From Halomarina litorea (lineage in GTDB: Archaea > Halobacteriota > Halobacteria > Halobacteriales > Haloarculaceae), in NCBI RefSeq assembly GCF_024227715.1, contig NZ_CP100448.1, positions 2,501,655 to 2,565,654 on the forward strand: 64,000 bases of DNA, in the 5' to 3' direction. Below, one piece after another: positions 59,619 through 64,000 of the stretch. The notes under the pieces are model-generated. The model saw only the letters and a program-made list of their open reading frames with translations. It did not search any database and had not been told where the DNA came from. Within the stretch, counting starts at the first letter, position 1; each line of letters starts with the position of its first letter. The position numbers were made by a program, and so were the translations under genes.

Positions 59619-60020
59619 ATGGACGTCTCGCACATCGACCACGTGAACCTCCGCATCCCGGCCGACGGCGTCGAGGAGGCGGTGACGTTCTACGTCGACA
59701 TGCTCGGCTTCGAGACGGACCGGATGGACGCCTTCGAGTCCGGCGAGGAACCCTTCTTCTCGATTCGCCTCGCGCCCGACCACGTCGTCCACCTCTGGCC
59801 CACCGAGGAGTTCGACCCACCACAGGCGACGAACTACGACCACCTCGCACTCGTCGTGGAGGACGACGTCGACGGCATCGAGGCCGAACTGGAGGCGAGG
59901 GGCGTCGTGGTGCAGGAGCGACTCGACGCCCCCCTCGGCGCGACGGGCGAGGCACCCGCCGTCTACGTCCGCGACCCCTTCGGCTACCGCCTCGAACTGA
60001 AGGCCGGACGGGACACCTGA
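59619..60020 (+). CDS. VOC-family (glyoxalase/bleomycin-resistance fold) protein
   Basis: A 133-residue member of the vicinal-oxygen-chelate fold. Metal-ligand candidates are His8 (IDHVNLRIP), His49-like HVVHLWP, Asp-His in NYDHLALVV and a Glu in YRLELKAG. Such proteins include glyoxalase I, extradiol dioxygenases and resistance proteins, so function cannot be set. ATG 59619 is chosen because it begins the conserved domain; upstream frame is open but not protein-like. Confidence 0.8.
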   Translation: MDVSHIDHVNLRIPADGVEEAVTFYVDMLGFETDRMDAFESGEEPFFSIRLAPDHVVHLWPTEEFDPPQATNYDHLALVVEDDVDGIEAELEARGVVVQERLDAPLGATGEAPAVYVRDPFGYRLELKAGRDT

Positions 60021-60316
60021 GAGTCTGCCACAGTTGTTCACCGAGAATCTATGTAGGACGCTCGCGAGCGGCGCGGAGGCCAGCGAAACCCGCCCCGTAG
60101 TCCTGAACTATCACGAACGTTGTAGGTACGTACGCAGTACCACGGTACACCTTACACGGTCGTTACACGGGGTGAGGACACGATTCTTCACGACAGGTGT
60201 GGTACCACGTCTCATTTCCTATCACTTAGAGAGAATATTTTTATACCCGGAACCCGAACTACAGAGTGAGACCGGAGACGGGTGCTCCCCGCGTTCGTCC
60301 CCGCTCGGTTCGCACG
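60021..60316. promoter_or_regulatory. Palindrome-rich AT-shifted intergenic region
   Basis: This 296-base gap is less GC-rich than the genes and has several palindromes: cgctcgcgagcg near 60059-60070, gtaccacggtac near 60137-60148, and tggtacca near 60200. GTACCACG recurs. A TATA box (tttttata, about 60237-60244) lies upstream of the 97-aa membrane protein, predicting transcript start near 60266. No gene was seen in it. Confidence 0.5.
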
Positions 60317-60610
60317 ATGTCACGACGATTCACGCACTACGACGGCCGGTACGACCCACGAACACCCAGCGACACGTCCTCGCTCGTCGGGATGCTCGCG
60401 TTCGCCGCGCTCTTCCCCTTCCTCCTCTGGGCGGTCAGCCACCCCGCCGCCGCGGCGACAGTCGTCACCGTCGGCGCGGTGACGCTCCTGCTCGCCCGCT
60501 TCGGGACGGCCGCCGCCGTCCGGCGCCTTCGCGGTCGCTCGACGGCGTTCAAGCTCCCCGGCCTCGGCGCGCGCGTCGAGGTCAGCCTCTCGCCGAAGCT
60601 CAACCGATAG
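60317..60610 (+). CDS. Small membrane protein
   Basis: A 97-residue protein with two hydrophobic helices (about residues 23-44 and 45-62), a basic loop of Arg residues (AAVRRLRGRST) and a C-terminal domain FKLPGLGARVEVSLSPKLNR. A GTG 51 bases upstream (60266) coincides with the predicted transcription start and would add 17 residues, so leaderless initiation there is possible. No family recognised. It is convergent with the nucleoside-phosphorylase-family gene. Confidence 0.55.
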   Translation: MSRRFTHYDGRYDPRTPSDTSSLVGMLAFAALFPFLLWAVSHPAAAATVVTVGAVTLLLARFGTAAAVRRLRGRSTAFKLPGLGARVEVSLSPKLNR

Positions 60611-60727
60611 ACCCGCACCGCGCGAGAACACACCGACTCCGGCCCGCCGCGGGCCGCGTCGTGACTCGACTCCCGACCACCCGACCGCGCTGCTTCTTCC
60701 CGGCGTCCGCACGACGCCCCGCCGACC

Positions 60728-61582
60728 TCAGACCAGTAGCCCGTCGAGCACCGCCCGTCCGGCGCGGTAGGCGTTCTCCGCGGCCGCCTCGATGGCGTAC
60801 TCGCCGGTCTCTTCCGCGAGGCTCTCGCGTGGGGTCCGGTCGTCCAGCGGCCGGTCGTAGTTCGCCAGCGCCCGCACCGAGACGTACCGGTCGAGCAGGC
60901 CGACGCGGTCCAGCGCGACCGCGACGCCCGCCGACTCCATCTCTGTGATGCGGTAGGTCCCCGCGTCGTACGCCCCGACGAGCCACTCGACCTGGTCCGC
61001 GAGGGCCGCGCCGTGCCAGAACTCGTCGCCCGAGACGACGGTCCCCGACCCGACGACCGGCGGGTCGTCGCCCACCGTCCGGAGGTCCGTCCCCCGGACC
61101 GCCTCGACCGCCGCCGCGGCGCGGTCGCCGTCCAGCGGGTAGACGTAGTCGCGCTCGCGGAACGCCAAGAGTTCGACCGGTCGCTCGCCCCCGTGTTCGG
61201 GCAGGCGGTTCTTCCGGTCCCAGTCGACGACGCACTTGCCGACGGAGACGGACCCGAGCGGTCCCGCCGCAGGCGGACCACCCGCGATACCGGCGGAGAG
61301 GAACAGCGCGTCCGAGCACTCCACCCGGTCGGTCGCGAGCAGCGTGGCGACCGTCGTCGCCGCCTCCGCCTTCCCGATGCCCGTGGGAACGACGCCGACG
61401 CCCTCGTCCGTGTACCGCAGGGGGGCGACGAGTCCCGGCAGGTCGAGTTCGCCGGCGAAGGACACGCCGTCCAGCCACGGCTGGAGTTCGCTGAACCCGA
61501 GGACCTCGTGGAACGCGGGGAGGACGAGGGCGCGCAGGGTGAGCGGGCCGCCTCCGTCCCCGTCGGTCGCTTCCCCGCTCAT
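60728..61582 (-). CDS. Nucleoside phosphorylase/NUP-family protein
   Basis: A 284-residue protein of the phosphorylase fold, closest in pattern to the NUP (purine nucleoside permease) family: GVGVVPTGIGKAEAATTVATLL (about residues 61-82), ALFLSAGIAGG, VVGSGTVVSGDEFWHG (about 173-188) and ITEMESAGVAVAL. Members probably cleave or transport nucleosides; the fold is soluble here without a signal, so an intracellular enzyme is more likely. Its ATG overlaps the stop of the HAD hydrolase (ATGA), so the two are coupled and might work on the same sugar-phosphate or nucleotide. Confidence 0.7.
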   Translation of the reverse strand: MSGEATDGDGGGPLTLRALVLPAFHEVLGFSELQPWLDGVSFAGELDLPGLVAPLRYTDEGVGVVPTGIGKAEAATTVATLLATDRVECSDALFLSAGIAGGPPAAGPLGSVSVGKCVVDWDRKNRLPEHGGERPVELLAFRERDYVYPLDGDRAAAAVEAVRGTDLRTVGDDPPVVGSGTVVSGDEFWHGAALADQVEWLVGAYDAGTYRITEMESAGVAVALDRVGLLDRYVSVRALANYDRPLDDRTPRESLAEETGEYAIEAAAENAYRAGRAVLDGLLV

Positions 61583-62241
61583 CTCTCCACCACGTCGGGG
61601 AGGTCGGCCAGCCCCGACAGTTCGTGTGTGGGTTCGACGGAGAGGTCGTAGTCGGCGCGGTGTTCGCGCCACAGGAACGCCGAGTCGGTGCCGGCGGCGT
61701 GGGCGGCCACCACGTCGCCCTCGCTGTCGCCCACGTAGAGGGCGTCCTCGACCTCGACGCCGAGATCGGAGAGTGCCCGCTCGATGAAGTACGGTTCGGG
61801 CTTCTTGCGGCGGACGTCCTCGACCGTCGGCTGGCGGCCGTAGTACGTCTCGAAGTGCTCGCGGAGGTCGTAGTGGTCGAGGATGCACTCGATGGTCGCG
61901 TGCTGGTTCGAACTGACGATGCCCTTCGGCACGTCGAGCGCGAGGGCGGCGTCCACGTCGTCGTACAGCGGTTTCCGTCCGTCGAGCACCTCCGCCTGCT
62001 GGGCCTCGGTGTAGTTCGTATCGCGGCGGTGCCAGAACTCCTCGGGGTCGAGACCGTGCCGGGCACAGACCGCCTCCAGACCGTCGACGGTGACGTGCGA
62101 GAGAATCGCCCGCAGGTCGTCGTCGCTCGGGTCCACGCCGAAGGCGTCGAACGCGCCGTGGGCCGCGGCCCGGAGCACGTCCCAGTCGGTTATCTCGGTG
62201 AGGACCCCGTCGTTGTCGAAGACGACTGCCTCGTAACGCAT
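61579..62241 (-). CDS. HAD-superfamily hydrolase
   Basis: A 220-residue HAD phosphatase-like enzyme with motif I FDNDGVL (DxD at residues 9 and 11), the Ser of motif II in IVSSNQ (about 107-112), Lys of motif III in KKPEPYF and motif IV YVGDSEGDV. The cap is helical (C1 type). Substrate unknown; the family includes phosphoglycolate and sugar phosphatases. It is the upstream gene of the coupled pair with the nucleoside-phosphorylase-family protein and follows the FAH gene by 139 bases on the same strand. Confidence 0.87.
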   Translation of the reverse strand: MRYEAVVFDNDGVLTEITDWDVLRAAAHGAFDAFGVDPSDDDLRAILSHVTVDGLEAVCARHGLDPEEFWHRRDTNYTEAQQAEVLDGRKPLYDDVDAALALDVPKGIVSSNQHATIECILDHYDLREHFETYYGRQPTVEDVRRKKPEPYFIERALSDLGVEVEDALYVGDSEGDVVAAHAAGTDSAFLWREHRADYDLSVEPTHELSGLADLPDVVER

Positions 62242-62380
62242 GGGTGGACCTCGCTGCGAGACGCCGATGAGTCTACCGGACGACGGTTCCCCCGGTTGTG
62301 GCCTCGTCGCACTCGCGTTCGGGGCGTCGAGTGGACGCGGCCGTGTCGCTCGGCGGAAGAAGAGAAGCGTTCGCGGCGGC

Positions 62381-63091
62381 CTACTCGACCGTGTTCCGGA
62401 GGGTGCCGACGCCCTCGTAGGTTATCTCGATTTCGTCGCCCGACTCGACGAGTCCCGGGTTGGCGGGACTGCCGAAGGAGATGACGTCGCCGGGCCGGAA
62501 GGTGAACCGCTGGGAGAGGAAGGCGACGATCTCGCGGGGGGTGAAGAACATCTGGGCCGTCGTCGCCTCCTGACGGCGTTCGCCGTTGATGTCCGTCCAC
62601 ATGTCCATATCCGAGACGTCGGCGTCCGTCTCGACGTAGGGGCCGAGGGGGCCGGACCCGTCGAACGCCTTGCGGGCGGTGCGGCCCTCCTGGTCGAGGG
62701 CGTCGAGGTCGTTCATGATGGTGTAGCCGAGGAGGGCGTCGTCGACCTCGCTCTCGTCGAGTTCGTGGCACTCCTCGCCGACGACGACGGCGAGTTCGCC
62801 CGCGTAGGTGAGTTCGTCGGTCCACTCGGGGTACTCGATGGGCGCGCCGTGGGAGATGACCGACACCGGCGGCTTGATGAAGAAGTCCGGTTCGTCGGGC
62901 ACGTCGTAGCCCATCTGTTCGACCTTCGCGCCGAAGTTGCGACCCACGCAGAACAGCGCCGAGGGCTCACAGGGCGCGAGCAGGTCGTACTCCCCCTGCT
63001 CGTATCGCTCCCCGTCGTCGGTGGTGACGCCGCCGTCGACGTACTCGCCGGTCTGCACGCCGTCGTCCGTCTCGATGCGCGCGAGTTTCAT
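62381..63091 (-). CDS. Fumarylacetoacetate hydrolase family protein
   Basis: A 236-residue member of the FAH family, which cleaves or isomerises C-C bonds of beta-diketo acids. Marks are FCVGRNF (about residues 47-53), YAGELAVVVG with metal-ligand Glu near 95, YTIMNDLDALDQEG with an Asp ligand, and FRPGDVISFGSP. The catalytic site is metal-dependent. Relatives include 5-carboxymethyl-2-hydroxymuconate isomerase and acylpyruvases. The start is ATG 63091; the 33 upstream codons are not protein-like and overlap the divergent promoter. Divergent from the gamma-CA-like gene. Confidence 0.87.
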   Translation of the reverse strand: MKLARIETDDGVQTGEYVDGGVTTDDGERYEQGEYDLLAPCEPSALFCVGRNFGAKVEQMGYDVPDEPDFFIKPPVSVISHGAPIEYPEWTDELTYAGELAVVVGEECHELDESEVDDALLGYTIMNDLDALDQEGRTARKAFDGSGPLGPYVETDADVSDMDMWTDINGERRQEATTAQMFFTPREIVAFLSQRFTFRPGDVISFGSPANPGLVESGDEIEITYEGVGTLRNTVE

Positions 63092-63176
63092 GCCCCTACC
63101 TCCCGCCGGCGGGCCGTATGCCTTGCGAGTCGGGACGGTGAGAAGACATATCTCCGTGCCAACGAATACCACCCAC

Positions 63177-63695
63177 ATGGAGTCGGACAAGCGCCACTAC
63201 CCCTTCGAGGGCACGGAACCGCAGGTCCACGGCAACGCCCACGTCAGCCGCGAGTCCACGCTCGTCGGCGACGTGACGGTGGAGGCGAACGCGAGCGTCT
63301 GGCCGGGCGTCGTCCTCCGGGGCGACGTGGGACCGGTCGTCGTCGGCCGCGAGAGCCACATCGGGGACAACGCGACCATCCACGCCTCCCACCTCGGCGA
63401 ACGGGTGATGGTCGGCCACGGCGCGGTGCTGAACGAAGCCACCGTCGAGGACGGTGCGCTGATCGGGTTCAACGCCGCCATCAGCGAGGCCACCGTCGGC
63501 CGGGGGAGCATCGTCGCCATGGGGACGAACGTCCTCCCCGGCATGGACATCCCACCGAAGTCGTTCGTGTTCGGGACCCCCGCCCAGTACGTCCCGCTCT
63601 CGGAGTCGACGGTCAACACCGAGGGCGTCTTCGAGTCGTACTCCTCCGGGGAGTACACCAACCTCGCGGCGCGCCACGAGGCGCTGTTCGACTAG
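63177..63695 (+). CDS. Gamma-carbonic-anhydrase-like left-handed beta-helix protein
   Basis: A 172-residue hexapeptide-repeat protein (repeats such as VGDVTV, VWPGVVL, VGPVVV, VMVGHG, ALIGFN), forming a left-handed beta-helix trimer, with a polar C-terminal helix. Metal ligands in active gamma-CAs are three His. Here candidate ligands are His69 (ATIHAS) and His81 (VGHGAVL), but the position five residues after His81 is Asn86 rather than His. The enzyme may bind metal differently or have lost activity. A catatct element about 30 bases upstream of ATG 63177 may be the TATA box. Confidence 0.85.
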   Translation: MESDKRHYPFEGTEPQVHGNAHVSRESTLVGDVTVEANASVWPGVVLRGDVGPVVVGRESHIGDNATIHASHLGERVMVGHGAVLNEATVEDGALIGFNAAISEATVGRGSIVAMGTNVLPGMDIPPKSFVFGTPAQYVPLSESTVNTEGVFESYSSGEYTNLAARHEALFD

Positions 63696-63708
63696 TCGAC
63701 CCCCCCGA

Positions 63709-64000
63709 CTACGACAGTTCCTCGATCACGTCCGGCGAGTCGTTCGCCGGGTTGTTCACCGCCTTCGAGACCGGATACGCGCGGAACTCCTCGTCGGTGG
63801 GCATCCCCACCGCCTCGACGTCCGCGCCGTCCAGCCACGCCGCCTCGTCCTCGGGGGCGAGCACTAGCGCCTGCCGGTGGTGGTACTGCGCCATGAACGG
63901 CGTCGGCTCCCGGGTGACGATGGTGAACGTCTCGATAGCCTCCGTCTCCCGGTCCGGACCCCCCTCGCCGCCGAACTCCCCCAGTCCGGTCTGCTTCTGT
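63709..64000 (-). CDS. SOS response-associated peptidase (SRAP/HMCES/YedK), C-terminal part
   Basis: The frame is open to the window edge at 64000, giving the last 96 residues. They contain the SRAP core ETFTIVTREPTPFMAQYHHRQ and the typical end RAYPVSKAVNNPANDSPDVI. SRAP proteins cross-link to abasic sites in single-stranded DNA through their N-terminal Cys2 and protect replication; the Cys lies outside the window and cannot be checked. It is convergent with the gamma-CA-like gene, 13 bases apart. Confidence 0.88.
   Translation of the reverse strand, partial: QKQTGLGEFGGEGGPDRETEAIETFTIVTREPTPFMAQYHHRQALVLAPEDEAAWLDGADVEAVGMPTDEEFRAYPVSKAVNNPANDSPDVIEELS

Overview
The window is chromosomal DNA of a halophilic archaeon (class Halobacteria). 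Supporting evidence: very high GC, acidic proteins, archaeal information-processing genes (DnaG-type primase, TFB, eIF1A, eIF5A with deoxyhypusine synthase), twin-arginine lipoproteins, HalX and FilR1-type regulators, an LWR-salt protein, and TATA boxes about 25-30 nt before many start codons, as expected for leaderless transcripts. About 70 genes are supported. No tRNA, rRNA, CRISPR array, insertion sequence or prophage was seen. Genus cannot be fixed from the sequence.

Layout. 1-8.2 kb: end of a DUF92 protein, an FAD/NAD(P) reductase, DnaG, a CsaA-like tRNA-binding protein, a DUF3311/sodium:solute symporter pair, pterin dehydratase, LWR-salt protein and a HAD hydrolase. 8.2-12.9 kb: two MoeA-type molybdopterin genes and a divergent cytochrome P450. 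13-19.7 kb: a secreted 5'-nucleotidase-like protein, a GIDE-domain membrane protein, Hsp20, an ABC1/UbiB kinase, an aminotransferase and a 57-aa protein. 19.7-26.2 kb: an intergenic array of hairpins, eIF5A plus agmatinase, a tiny basic ORF, a Nif3 protein, a GAF/DUF7504-like operon ending in a frameshifted gene, a lipoprotein, and deoxyhypusine synthase. Three hypusination genes therefore lie within about 6 kb.

26.4-37.1 kb: an alpha/beta hydrolase plus SCP2-like pair, a C2H2 zinc-finger miniprotein, an MFS carrier, a GIY-YIG-like protein, an FAD amine oxidoreductase, a J-domain/2Fe-2S ferredoxin fusion, and a four-gene sugar-type ABC importer. 37.5-42 kb: TFB, small zinc-ribbon and acidic proteins, eIF1A, a sulfite-oxidase-type molybdoenzyme and a DUF892 protein. 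42-51.4 kb: two NhaC-type antiporters, a CopD protein, an HTH / HalX response regulator / histidine kinase operon, DoxX and a TRAM-like protein.

51.6-64 kb: a halolysin-like protease with two C-terminal beta domains, two convergent GH13 enzymes separated by one base, UspA, DUF5789, YchF, a VOC protein, a nucleoside-phosphorylase-family protein with a HAD hydrolase, an FAH-family enzyme, a gamma-carbonic-anhydrase-like protein lacking one metal ligand, and the C-terminal part of an SRAP (HMCES/YedK) protein.

Functional links: the MoeA genes could supply cofactor to the sulfite-oxidase-like enzyme; the ABC importer and GH13 enzymes suggest growth on oligosaccharides; the antiporters and sodium symporter fit a sodium-based economy. 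The most notable signals are the hairpin array before the eIF5A promoter, the triply frame-disrupted gene, and several enzymes whose signature residues are changed (P450, 5'-nucleotidase, GH13, gamma-CA).
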